A DNA stretch of 64,000 nt. Source: a virus. The stretch covers positions 1 to 64,000 of the IMG/VR virus record IMGVR_UViG_3300022074_000021. One strand, given 5' to 3'. Positions 30,334 through 37,949 of the stretch are shown in pieces. The notes under the pieces are model-generated. The model did no database searches and was not told the origin of the DNA. It saw only the letters and a list, made by a program, of their open reading frames with translations. Numbering within the stretch: position 1 is the stretch's first letter; each line of letters starts with the position of its first letter. A program made the position numbers and the translations under genes.

Positions 30334-30819
30334 TTATACTATAACGTAGCCATCTTTATTAAGAGTGGCATTTAAAGAAAGCTCGTTAATATCAAGTTTT
30401 GGAATACTAAACCCAATTTCAATATCATATTGATTATTATCCGGGTTACTAGTAATACGAACTTCATTAAGAGATATACGCGGTTCTTGTACCCCTAGAT
30501 TTAAATAAATAAATTGCCCTAAAAAGTATGAAGTAGTCGTATTAATAGGTTCGAAAAGATAGCTTCTAAAATCTAAACCTAGTAAAGGATTTAGTAGTTT
30601 TTGACCGGGGGTTGTGGTTAATATATTTTTAACTGAGTTAATAACAGCTCGACCATCTTGTAATTCAGCAAGATCTTTTGGCCCGGATGTAGAGTATAAC
30701 TCAGGCTTAACGAAGCGCGAGAATTCTAAATCAAATTTTATATCTTTATATAAGTAGCCCTCCTCTAGAGATTTTTGCTCAAGAGGCGTTCTTTCTAAAT
30801 TATCTAATCTTACTACCAT
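30334..30819 (-). CDS. 25: Baseplate wedge protein gp25-like
   Basis: This is the gp25/lysozyme-like wedge protein that nucleates sheath contraction. The family core is present: AVINSVKNILTTTPGQKLLN, PLLGLDFRSYLFEP and the C-terminal IEIGFSIPKL. It is 161 aa against 132 in T4, with extra residues mainly at the N-terminus. A late box lies 13 nt upstream, an atypical spacing. The next in-frame Met is well inside the protein, so the start stands. The gene is divergent from the plus-strand cassette beginning at 30860. Confidence 0.88.
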   Translation of the reverse strand: MVVRLDNLERTPLEQKSLEEGYLYKDIKFDLEFSRFVKPELYSTSGPKDLAELQDGRAVINSVKNILTTTPGQKLLNPLLGLDFRSYLFEPINTTTSYFLGQFIYLNLGVQEPRISLNEVRITSNPDNNQYDIEIGFSIPKLDINELSLNATLNKDGYVIV

Positions 30820-30832
30820 AAATTTGTATAAT

Positions 30833-30840
30833 TATTTATC
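30833..30840 (-). promoter_or_regulatory. Late promoter, GATAAATA
   Basis: A late box faces gp25 with a 13-nt gap to the ATG. It is back to back with the plus-strand box at 30847-30854. Confidence 0.55.
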
Positions 30841-30846
30841 TAAAGG

Positions 30847-30854
30847 ACTAAATA
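30847..30854 (+). promoter_or_regulatory. Late promoter, ACTAAATA
   Basis: The box ends 5 nt before ATG 30860 and argues against the in-frame upstream ATG at 30824, which lies on the far side of the promoter. Confidence 0.72.
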
Positions 30855-30859
30855 ATAGT

Positions 30860-31363
30860 ATGGCTAAAGACAAAAAATTTCTCCATCTATTTGAGTATTA
30901 TATGGCAAAATATCCTGCTCGTGGGATCCAAAGTGGATTTCAGCAGAATGACGTTTTTAAGTTCAATGATAATTTTAAAAGTGATGAAGTTTACGGAGAT
31001 CTTCCAACTAACGTAAAAGAAATTATTGACGATTTTATCGATACTGGTTTACATCTACGGGTAAGAGGTATTAGCCCGGAAGGTGATAAATTAACGTTAT
31101 CTGTTGATCATGGTGGTGGACGATATGTCGGAACAGTTGATGTTCCTTGTCATCTAGGTGAACCTGTTGATTTCGGTGTTAACTTACCATCTATACCCGA
31201 TACTCAAAAGCGTAAGGATGATGTTAATATTACTCCTAAAGAAGTTGAGCAAGATGACGAAAACTTATCTAATAAAACAGATAAAGGAGATGGTAAACTT
31301 ACAGAAACAGAGATTACTTTAAAGAAAGAAAGTTATGTAGCTGACCTGTACTTACCTGAATGA
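30860..31363 (+). CDS. Hypothetical late protein, 167 aa
   Basis: The start at MAKDKKFLHLFEYY is chosen because the late box ends 5 nt before it. The first 115 residues look globular (LRVRGISPEGDKLTLSVDHG, then GTVDVPCHLGEPVDFGVNLP). The C-terminal 50 are highly charged and probably disordered. It is the first gene of a plus-strand cassette that continues to the tail lysozyme and the DUF1549/DUF1501 genes. It is probably structural, but no homologue is recognised. Confidence 0.65.
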   Translation: MAKDKKFLHLFEYYMAKYPARGIQSGFQQNDVFKFNDNFKSDEVYGDLPTNVKEIIDDFIDTGLHLRVRGISPEGDKLTLSVDHGGGRYVGTVDVPCHLGEPVDFGVNLPSIPDTQKRKDDVNITPKEVEQDDENLSNKTDKGDGKLTETEITLKKESYVADLYLPE

Positions 31364-31425
31364 TATGTAAAGGAGCAAAAACAACGTAGTGAGCTCCTAT
31401 ACGCATACGGTCAGTATTGGTAACA

Positions 31426-31433
31426 TATAAGCG
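31426..31433 (+). promoter_or_regulatory. Weak late-type box, TATAAGCG
   Basis: A partial match to the late box is placed 5 nt before ATG 31439. Its only real support is the spacing. Confidence 0.3.
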
Positions 31434-31438
31434 AAATT

Positions 31439-32131
31439 ATGACTCAGCAATTTGATGAAGGTTATAAAGAGATACTTATGGGGCTACTATCTTTAGGCGC
31501 TACCGCTTATGAAACTGACTACATTCTCAAAGCTCTTAAAGAAAGACCGGAGCCTATAGAGCAAAAGATAGATGCTGTTGAAAAAGCTGATGAATTAATA
31601 GCTTCTCCTAAATTTGATAAAGTAGCATCTGAATTACTACAACAGCTTAAAATCGAAAAACCACCAACGGAGATTACTTCTAAGCTTGATAATATTCCAG
31701 ACAAAGGCTCGACAGAATATATTCTTAATCGATTGACTGATGGTGGGTTAACAAAAACTGCTGCTATAGGGGTAGTGGCAAATTTGAAAGCAGAATCTAA
31801 TTTAAATCCAGCTATCAAACAACTTGATGGTGGTCCGGGCCGCGGGCTAGCACAATGGGAAAAAGGTGGTAGGTATGATACTGATCCCATTAACTTAACA
31901 AAATTTGCTAAAAGTAGAGGCACAGATTGGAATAATCTCGATACACAAATAGATTTCATTTTATATGAAATGGAAAAACATCCAGAATATAAAAAGGTGA
32001 AGCAGATGTTAAATCAAACAGACAATGTTAAGGATGCTACTATGATTTTCTTAAAACGGTATGAAAAAGCCGGTACACCACATACTAAAAAGCGGTTGAA
32101 ATATGCTACAGAACTAGAGGATATTATATAG
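31439..32131 (+). CDS. Tail-associated lysozyme, 230 aa
   Basis: Residues about 88-225 match the phage tail lysozyme type of domain: ILNRLTDGGLTKTAAIGVVA, then LKAESNLNP with candidate catalytic Glu119, then GGPGRGLAQW at 131-140. This enzyme would cut peptidoglycan during genome entry. The N-terminal 85 residues are helical and may anchor it to the baseplate. It has no signal peptide, so a virion rather than a holin/endolysin role is favoured, although endolysin use cannot be excluded. It sits between gp25 and the DUF1549/DUF1501 pair. Confidence 0.8.
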   Translation: MTQQFDEGYKEILMGLLSLGATAYETDYILKALKERPEPIEQKIDAVEKADELIASPKFDKVASELLQQLKIEKPPTEITSKLDNIPDKGSTEYILNRLTDGGLTKTAAIGVVANLKAESNLNPAIKQLDGGPGRGLAQWEKGGRYDTDPINLTKFAKSRGTDWNNLDTQIDFILYEMEKHPEYKKVKQMLNQTDNVKDATMIFLKRYEKAGTPHTKKRLKYATELEDII

Positions 32132-32137
32132 TTTGTG

Positions 32138-32145
32138 TATAAATA
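32138..32145 (+). promoter_or_regulatory. Late promoter, perfect TATAAATA
   Basis: This is a full T4 consensus late box, 5 nt before ATG 32151. It fixes that start rather than a GTG at 32133. Confidence 0.82.
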
Positions 32146-32150
32146 TATGT

Positions 32151-33893
32151 ATGGTTAAATTTATTTCTCTATATTTAGCTTTTTCTATAAGCATATTTTC
32201 TGCTGAGATAAATCATAGTTTAAAAATTGATGAAATTATTTCGGCAGATTTAAAGTATAAAAAACTATTAATGCCTAAGAAATCATCAGATGATGTATTT
32301 GTTAGAAGGGCTTTTTTAGATATAGTTGGAAGAATACCAACATATGAAGAAAGTATCGGGTTTAAAAAGTATAATGATAGAGAGAAGTTAGTTGAATATC
32401 TTATAAACTCTCAGGGCTATAATGAGTCGATGTTCAATTTCTATGCTGATACTCTTAGATTGAAGAAAAAACTTAACGGTAACGTCTCCGGTGAGACTTA
32501 TATAACTTGGGTTAGAGAGCAAATTAAAAATAATACTCCTTACAATAAATTAGTTAAAGATATTTTAACAGCCCAAGGTACAATATATACTAATCCAGCC
32601 GTTGGATATTTTCTAAGAGATGAAGGTATGTTACTTGATAATGTATCAAATACCTTTCAAGCATTTGCCGGTATGGATGTCTCTTGTGCTCAATGCCATG
32701 ATCATCCATTTGATGATTGGTCACAGATGGAGTATTATGAAATGAGTGCTTTCTTCACCACTGTTAATACCAGAAGTGATAAAGGTATGCGTAAGGAATA
32801 TCAAAGACTTCGTAAGGAGGCAGAAGCAACAGATAAAGCCAAAGAAACAAAAGGAGCTCTTAATGAGATTGGTCAATTCTGGCAACAAGGAGGATATCGT
32901 AATAAAGTAGATAGTGATCTTAAGAAGGTACTCTCTCTACCACACGACTATAAGTATAAAGATGGTGACCCTGGTGAAGTAGTTAAGGCTGCTACACCGG
33001 TTGGTGATAGAGTTAAAGAAACTCGCAAGAGAAATAAATTACAGCCAAGCTTTGCACAATGGATGGTAAGTGAAGAACACCCTACATTTACTGCTAATAT
33101 TGTTAATAGACTTTGGCATAAAGCATTTGGCTTTGCCTTAATAGATAATCTTAACAATATAGCAGAATATGATGAGCTTCGTGAGAGTCGTAATGATAAG
33201 TTATTATTATATCTGGTTGATGTAATGAAGGAAGTTAATTATGATCTTAAGAAGTTTAACTCTATTTTATATAATACAAAGTTTTATGGGTGTGAAACAG
33301 ACCCAGAAGATAATTTTCAAGGTCCTATTATGAGACGTATGACCGCTGCTCAACTTTGGGATAGCCTTATTACTCTATATACGGGAGACATAGATAAATG
33401 GCAGCCAGAGAATAGAATAGAAAAGTTCCGTTATATGTTTCCGGAAGATCTAGCCACACTTAACTCTATACAAGCGTTAAAAGTATATAAAGATTTTAAA
33501 AGAATTGAGAAAGAATATTATAAAGGAGCCCCTAAAGCAGGTAAGGTCTTTGCAATTAGATCCTCTCATATCTTTGACGGTAGGGCTCGAAACTTTATGT
33601 TAGAGTTTGGAGGATCGGATAGAGAGCTAATTGAAAATGGTAATCAAGAAGCCAATATTATGCAAATTTTGACTCTTATGAACTCTGGTATGACCAAAGA
33701 GTTAATGTCAGTTAAGAGTAGACTTGGTCAGAAACTTTTAGATCTAAAAAGAAAAGAAGCAGTTAATTATGTCTTTCGTTCTTATATTGGTAGATCACCC
33801 TCAAAAGATGAGCAGCAAGCATTTAAAGGAGTTGGATTTTCTGATATTGTTTGGGTGCTTATTAACTCTCACGAATTCAAACTAATTATTTAA
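32151..33893 (+). CDS. DUF1549/DUF1553-domain exported protein, 580 aa
   Basis: Residues 1-18 form a hydrophobic signal-like segment with a plausible cleavage FSA/EIN. A DUF1549-type region spans about 30-215 (VRRAFLDIVGRIPT), including the heme-like CAQCH at 179-183 followed by DHPFDDW. A DUF1553-type region covers about 305-560 (TANIVNRLWHKAFGFALI, MRRMTAAQLWDSLITL). This pair of domains is typical of Planctomycetes and Verrucomicrobia, where it is usually next to a DUF1501 gene, exactly as here. The biochemical role is unknown. The gene has a perfect late promoter, so it is expressed with the virion genes. Codon use and AT content look like the rest of the phage, implying residence rather than recent transfer. 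Confidence 0.88.
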   Translation: MVKFISLYLAFSISIFSAEINHSLKIDEIISADLKYKKLLMPKKSSDDVFVRRAFLDIVGRIPTYEESIGFKKYNDREKLVEYLINSQGYNESMFNFYADTLRLKKKLNGNVSGETYITWVREQIKNNTPYNKLVKDILTAQGTIYTNPAVGYFLRDEGMLLDNVSNTFQAFAGMDVSCAQCHDHPFDDWSQMEYYEMSAFFTTVNTRSDKGMRKEYQRLRKEAEATDKAKETKGALNEIGQFWQQGGYRNKVDSDLKKVLSLPHDYKYKDGDPGEVVKAATPVGDRVKETRKRNKLQPSFAQWMVSEEHPTFTANIVNRLWHKAFGFALIDNLNNIAEYDELRESRNDKLLLYLVDVMKEVNYDLKKFNSILYNTKFYGCETDPEDNFQGPIMRRMTAAQLWDSLITLYTGDIDKWQPENRIEKFRYMFPEDLATLNSIQALKVYKDFKRIEKEYYKGAPKAGKVFAIRSSHIFDGRARNFMLEFGGSDRELIENGNQEANIMQILTLMNSGMTKELMSVKSRLGQKLLDLKRKEAVNYVFRSYIGRSPSKDEQQAFKGVGFSDIVWVLINSHEFKLII

Positions 33894-33894
33894 T

Positions 33895-35094
33895 ATGGAA
33901 AGAAGAACATTTATACAAGCATTAGCAACCAGTACTTACGGAGTTAAAGCATATGCAAACGCACCGGTGCCCGAAAAAGTAAAAGCAAAAAACATTATCT
34001 ATATTTACCTTGATGGTGGTATGAGTCATATTGATACTTTTGATCCGAAAGATGATAAAGAGGTAATGGGTGACACGGAAAAAATTATTACACGAGGAGA
34101 TTTCCAGATAGGAAATAGACTTCCTAAATTAGCAGAAGTAATGAATAAAGCCGTTGTAATACGCTCAACAACGTCTAAGACAGGTGCTCATCAGCAAGCT
34201 CAATATCTCAGCAGAACTTCATATAAACAACTTGGTACTATTACTCACCCATCGTTAGGATCATGGGTGTCGCATATATCGGATAGGGATAAAGCTATTC
34301 CGGATTTTGTTCTTGTTAATGGTATAAGCACCCACCCGGGTTCGGGGTTTCTTCCAAAGAGACAATCACCCTTACCTATTATAGATCCTAAAGATGGTCT
34401 TAAGAACTCCAAGGTTGATGATAAGCTTCAAGAAAGAATGGCTTTACTTAAAGTTATTAATAAAAAGATTAACGCACCTATAGCTGATACTTATAACGAA
34501 TTCTATGATGATACAGTTCGGTTTCTTAAATCTAAAGACTTAGAGTTATTTGATATTAGTAAAGAGCCATCTGCTAAGAGAGAGCGTTATGGTACTTCTC
34601 GGTTAGGTCAAGGATTACTTCTTGCTAAAAGATTAGTTAAAGGAGATATTAAATTTATTGAAGTATCATCTGGTGGTTGGGATACCCATACAGATAACTT
34701 TACAAAGCTTGATGACAGAGTTAAAGAGCTTGATGATGGTGTAAGCGCTCTTGTTGAAGATTTAGAAAGTGAAGGCTTACTTGATTCTACTCTTATTGTT
34801 ATCGCCACAGAGTTTGGACGAACACCAAAGATTAATGTTAATACAGGTCGCGATCACTACCCTAAAGCATACTCAACTGTTTTAATAGGAGCTGGTATTA
34901 AGAGTGGTATGGCTTATGGCGAGACTGATGACACAGCTTCAAAGGTTATAAAAGATGCTGTAACGATATCTGACATTAATGCTACTGTCGCACATTTAGC
35001 CGGACTAGATGTTACTAAAGAATATTCATCTCCGTCTGGACGTCCATTTGAATTAGCTGATAAAGGAAAGGTAATTAAAGATGTGTTGGGGTAG
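33895..35094 (+). CDS. DUF1501-domain protein with Tat-like signal, 399 aa
   Basis: The N-terminus MERRTFIQALATSTYGVKAY resembles a twin-arginine signal (RR-x-F), as in cellular DUF1501 proteins. Family hallmarks are IIYIYLDGGMSHIDTFDPK, SSGGWDTHTDN, ATEFGRTPKI and GRDHYPKAYS. The fold is related to sulfatases and alkaline phosphatases, so a metal-dependent hydrolase is possible, but activity is not established for the family. The gene starts 2 nt after the DUF1549/DUF1553 stop with no ribosome-binding sequence, indicating coupled translation. The pair should act outside the cytoplasm or in the virion. Confidence 0.88.
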   Translation: MERRTFIQALATSTYGVKAYANAPVPEKVKAKNIIYIYLDGGMSHIDTFDPKDDKEVMGDTEKIITRGDFQIGNRLPKLAEVMNKAVVIRSTTSKTGAHQQAQYLSRTSYKQLGTITHPSLGSWVSHISDRDKAIPDFVLVNGISTHPGSGFLPKRQSPLPIIDPKDGLKNSKVDDKLQERMALLKVINKKINAPIADTYNEFYDDTVRFLKSKDLELFDISKEPSAKRERYGTSRLGQGLLLAKRLVKGDIKFIEVSSGGWDTHTDNFTKLDDRVKELDDGVSALVEDLESEGLLDSTLIVIATEFGRTPKINVNTGRDHYPKAYSTVLIGAGIKSGMAYGETDDTASKVIKDAVTISDINATVAHLAGLDVTKEYSSPSGRPFELADKGKVIKDVLG

Positions 35095-35121
35095 TCAATA
35101 CTTGCTTAAAGTGCTAAGAGC

Positions 35122-35129
35122 TATAAATA
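35122..35129 (+). promoter_or_regulatory. Late promoter, perfect TATAAATA
   Basis: A consensus late box 5 nt before ATG 35135 gives the propeller gene its own late transcript and decides its start against an ATG at 35081 inside the upstream gene. Confidence 0.8.
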
Positions 35130-35134
35130 AAGGT

Positions 35135-36562
35135 ATGAGCACTAACCCTGAGGCAAGTTGGCCTAAGTTTAAATATTTAGAAGGTGAAATAAGCGGTAAC
35201 CTTACTAAAACCCGTACTATGGGAGTTGATGATACTGGTATTATTCATTCATTAGGTTATAAATCTGATATGCATATTAAAACTGATATTGCAGCAGGTA
35301 CAATAGAGAAGCAAGCAGAAGGATTAAAAGGTTTTATCGGTACTGTTGAAGCATCAGATGGTAATACTTATTACATGCCGGCCTATTCAAGCTCTATTGG
35401 TATTCTCAACAAAAAAACAGGTGAGATAACTACTGTCAAAAAATTTAATATGACTCCGCAGGTACGTTCAGGAGCAGAAGGTGCTAATGGTATTATTTAT
35501 ATGCCATCATATACAAGTACATTAAAAATATATACATATGATACAAAAACTGGGGAAGTAGATTCTTTTACACCCACAAAGAAAGGATCACACGGTCACA
35601 TATGGGGAGCAGCAGCTGATAAGAAAGGTGAAGTATATATGCCCCCAGCGCTTAACAATTACGTAGCTAAAATAGATAAGAATGGTGAATTTAAATATTT
35701 AGATGGTCCTAGAGTTACATCTGGAGTGTCTGGGTTTAATGTAAAATATGTTGGTGCTACCTATGTAGAGTCTGTCGACAAAGTATTTTGCTTACCTCGT
35801 AAAGGTAGTAAAATTTTAATTATAAATTGTGCAGATGATACATATGAAGAAATTGATTTACCGGCTGATTACCTCGCAGTTTCAAATGTTAACAGAAACT
35901 TTCATGGCTACTTAGCTCCTGATGGATGGCTGTATAGTGCTTTTTGGGCTGATACATACTGTTTTAGAATCAACCCAGCAACATATGAAATTCAATGGAA
36001 TAATTATGAAAAGGAATTTGAAGATAGTGGTATTCAGAACAGAGGTACAGGATATTCAACAGCTGCTATTACAATAGGGGATGATGTTTATCTTGGATTA
36101 GCAGGAACAACTAAAGCAGTTAAGCTTGAGTTTGAAAAGCAGTTAGTTATTTCTAATGAAGATGTAGCTCCATCACCTTCAACTACTGCTTGTGGCAGTT
36201 GTCCTTCTTCTTCTGCTACTATATGTGGTAGTTCTCCATCACCAACGCCAACAGCTACTGCATGCGGCAGTTGTCCTTCTTCTTCTGCTACTATATGTGG
36301 TAGTTGCCCATCGTCATCTGCTACTATATGTGGTAGTTGTCCTTCTTCTTCTGCTACTATATGTGGTAGTTGTCCTTCTTCTTCAGCTACTATATGTGGT
36401 AGTTGCCCATCGTCATCTGCTACTATATGTGGTAGTTGCCCATCATCTTCAGCTACTATATGTGGTAGTTGTCCTTCCTCTTCAGCTACTATATGTGGTA
36501 GTTGCCCATCATCTTCAGCTACTATATGTTGCAGCTATAGTTGTTGTAATACTTGTTGCTAA
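35135..36562 (+). CDS. Beta-propeller protein with C-terminal Cys-repeat tail, 475 aa
   Basis: Residues about 60-350 contain at least six copies of a blade motif like G-x4-[D/N]-G-x2-Y-x-P (SDGNTYYMPAYSS, ANGIIYMPSYTS, DGWLYSAFW), the same motif as in the C-terminus of the 2349-aa protein. From about residue 365 the chain is a run of 11-residue units, ICGSCPSSSAT, ending in a very Cys-rich ICCSYSCCNTCC. No signal peptide is seen. It shares a late-expressed cassette with the DUF1501 pair and is followed by a strong terminator. It is probably a surface or adhesion protein. The Cys tail may crosslink or bind metal (inference). Confidence 0.78.
   Translation: MSTNPEASWPKFKYLEGEISGNLTKTRTMGVDDTGIIHSLGYKSDMHIKTDIAAGTIEKQAEGLKGFIGTVEASDGNTYYMPAYSSSIGILNKKTGEITTVKKFNMTPQVRSGAEGANGIIYMPSYTSTLKIYTYDTKTGEVDSFTPTKKGSHGHIWGAAADKKGEVYMPPALNNYVAKIDKNGEFKYLDGPRVTSGVSGFNVKYVGATYVESVDKVFCLPRKGSKILIINCADDTYEEIDLPADYLAVSNVNRNFHGYLAPDGWLYSAFWADTYCFRINPATYEIQWNNYEKEFEDSGIQNRGTGYSTAAITIGDDVYLGLAGTTKAVKLEFEKQLVISNEDVAPSPSTTACGSCPSSSATICGSSPSPTPTATACGSCPSSSATICGSCPSSSATICGSCPSSSATICGSCPSSSATICGSCPSSSATICGSCPSSSATICGSCPSSSATICGSCPSSSATICCSYSCCNTCC
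36187..36535 (+). repeat. 33-bp cysteine-coding tandem repeats
   Basis: Units of 33 bp encode ICGSCPSSSAT about nine times, with one longer Ser/Pro-rich variant near the front. Units alternate in synonymous codons for the PSSS part (CCATCGTCATCT versus CCTTCTTCTTCT), suggesting expansion by block duplication. Confidence 0.9.
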
Positions 36563-36574
36563 ACAAAGAATAAA

Positions 36575-36603
36575 AAACCGGAGATATATCTCCGGTTTTT
36601 TTT
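36575..36603. terminator. Bidirectional terminator
   Basis: AAACCGGAGATATATCTCCGGTTT is a perfect palindrome in two 12-bp halves, with T runs on both strands. It lies between two convergent genes. Confidence 0.9.
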
Positions 36604-36618
36604 GGTTAAAAATTTAAA

Positions 36619-37098
36619 TTACTTAAGAAGTGGTATGCCTTGAAGCTTAGGTTTTACACCATGGGCAGGACTAGCACCTCCGAAGACAACTTCCTCATCT
36701 TCTTCTTTGTGATCTTCATCATCCTTTTCATCCTCATCATCTGCCTCTTCTTCATCGGATTTTTTACCATGCAATTCATACAGAGTAATTTGAACATCTT
36801 CAGCTAGTACCGCTGCTAATTTACCGTTATGCTCTACATAATACTCTTCAATAATACCTTCACCGTTTAAGCTGTGATGGAGAATTTTCTTAACGCCCTC
36901 AAACTGAGGACCTTCAATATGAGATGCTCAGTCGTGTTCGATATTACCACCCTTGAAAGCAGCTTCTCCATTATCTTCAACCGGATTCGGAGCATCAGCT
37001 GATTCAACGACAACTTTCTCTGCCTGTTGATTCATGGACCCGTACGCTTCAGCAAGCATATCCATATCCTTTTTAAAATTATTATGTTGTTTAGCCAT
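36619..37098 (-). pseudogene. Acidic head/core-type gene interrupted by an in-frame UGA
   Basis: Reading from ATG 37098 gives MAKQHNNFKKDMDMLAEAYG and 56 sense codons, then TGA at 36930-36928, then 102 further sense codons without another stop to TAA at 36621. The second part is clearly coding: a globular segment (KKILHHSLNGEGIIEEYYVE), a Glu/Asp-rich stretch, then FGGASPAHGVKPKLQG. A late box stands 5 nt before the ATG. L15-A16-E17 fits a prohead protease site, and the N-terminus parallels the acidic protein at 54341. A single TGG to TGA change (HDWAS) would explain the stop. Readthrough, true decay or a sequence error are all possible. Confidence 0.7.
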
Positions 37099-37103
37099 AT
37101 TAT

Positions 37104-37111
37104 TATTTAGT
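37104..37111 (-). promoter_or_regulatory. Late promoter, ACTAAATA
   Basis: The box ends 5 nt before ATG 37098, supporting that the interrupted gene is still transcribed late. Confidence 0.7.
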
Positions 37112-37131
37112 CTAGATATATAGAAAACAAT

Positions 37132-37164
37132 AGGAAACCCTGAGAATTAATTCTCAGGGCTCCT
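37132..37164 (-). terminator. Terminator after the beta-barrel gene
   Basis: CCCTGAGAATTAATTCTCAGGG is a perfect palindrome with outer AGGA/TCCT pairing, followed on the minus strand by a broken T-rich tract. Confidence 0.65.
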
Positions 37165-37191
37165 GTTATGTATAGTATTATTTATTTATTA

Positions 37192-37893
37192 TTAGAACGA
37201 GCGTGAAAGACCAATTCCACCAACTAGTTCAAATCCATCGTTAGTCCAAATACCCTCACGACCATTAAAAGTATATACACCTTTAACGAACGGTGAAATA
37301 GTAGTATCAAGAATTCGTACTGGGAAATCAGGCAACGTGACTACTGCTTCTACATGAGTAGCTTTAAGGTCCTCAAGAAGATATCCTAGCGTACCGGTTA
37401 CATATACCCCTTGATATACTTCACCAAAGTCTGCTCCGATTTCACCATATGAATCGTTATCACCATCAAGTGCTACAAACTGAGTAACAGAATAATTAAC
37501 AAAGCTCAGGCCAAGACCAAGCTCTGACTTAACATCACCAACTAGATCAGTACCTTCAGAATAGTAGTTAAAAACTGCATTACCGGTTACATCACCAATA
37601 ACTGGAAGACTTAACCCATGTGCAGCTCCTAAGCTAAGCTCAACTTCGTTCTGATCATCATTCTCACTCCATGCAAGATTCGCAAAGGACGGTACTCCGA
37701 GAAAGTCCAAATCAGTTGTTAAATCAAGACGGAAATCATCATCTCCTTGATTTTGACCACGCCAGATATCTTTTGTACTAAATGTGCCGATAGCACCAAA
37801 AGATAGTCCGGTCGCAACACTATTTGCTGAAGCGCTTCCTGCTGAGGCAATACCTACAGCAGCTATCATTGTCAATACGATTGTTTTCATCAT
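37192..37893 (-). CDS. Outer-membrane beta-barrel protein with signal peptide, about 233 aa
   Basis: The N-terminus MMKTIVLTMIAAVGIASAGS is a classical Sec signal with likely cleavage near ASA. The mature part alternates polar and hydrophobic residues in strand-length blocks (FGAIGTFSTKDIWRGQ, then VELSLGAAHGLSLP, then GELG-type turns) and ends GGIGLSRSF with a C-terminal Phe, the signature of barrels inserted by the BAM machinery. The start is set at ATG 37893 (MMKT). A longer reading from GTG 37899 is possible. It has a sigma70-like promoter instead of a late box, so it is probably expressed early or in the middle phase. It may alter the host surface or block superinfection (inference). Confidence 0.75.
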   Translation of the reverse strand: MMKTIVLTMIAAVGIASAGSASANSVATGLSFGAIGTFSTKDIWRGQNQGDDDFRLDLTTDLDFLGVPSFANLAWSENDDQNEVELSLGAAHGLSLPVIGDVTGNAVFNYYSEGTDLVGDVKSELGLGLSFVNYSVTQFVALDGDNDSYGEIGADFGEVYQGVYVTGTLGYLLEDLKATHVEAVVTLPDFPVRILDTTISPFVKGVYTFNGREGIWTNDGFELVGGIGLSRSF

Positions 37894-37901
37894 TACCACA
37901 T

Positions 37902-37929
37902 ATTATATGATATACATTCTTAGAATCAA
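37902..37929 (-). promoter_or_regulatory. Sigma70-like promoter of the beta-barrel gene
   Basis: TTGATT and TATAAT are separated by 16 bp on the minus strand, and the -10 ends 8 nt before ATG 37893. Confidence 0.55.
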
Positions 37930-37949
37930 GTATATCTACAAGAAAAATT

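Noticed and set aside
31364-31438. Possible tRNA or structured RNA between the hypothetical gene and the tail lysozyme
   Set aside because: Only a five-base pair (GGAGC/GCTCC) with a long loop was found. There is no cloverleaf, anticodon arm or conserved T-loop sequence.
35081-35134. Extended start of the propeller gene inside the DUF1501 gene
   Set aside because: A perfect late promoter lies after this ATG and exactly 5 nt before the later in-frame ATG at 35135. The extra N-terminal residues have no signal-like or conserved character.
36192-36617. Plus-strand open frame rich in VVVLLLLLLYV
   Set aside because: It is an alternative frame over the 33-bp cysteine repeats. The apparent membrane protein is a by-product of TCT/TGT-rich sequence.
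36928-36930. Genome-wide TGA-to-Trp recoding
   Set aside because: TGA ends several clear genes in this window (for example at 145, 498, 31363 and 60357), and Trp is encoded by TGG throughout, so a code change is not supported.
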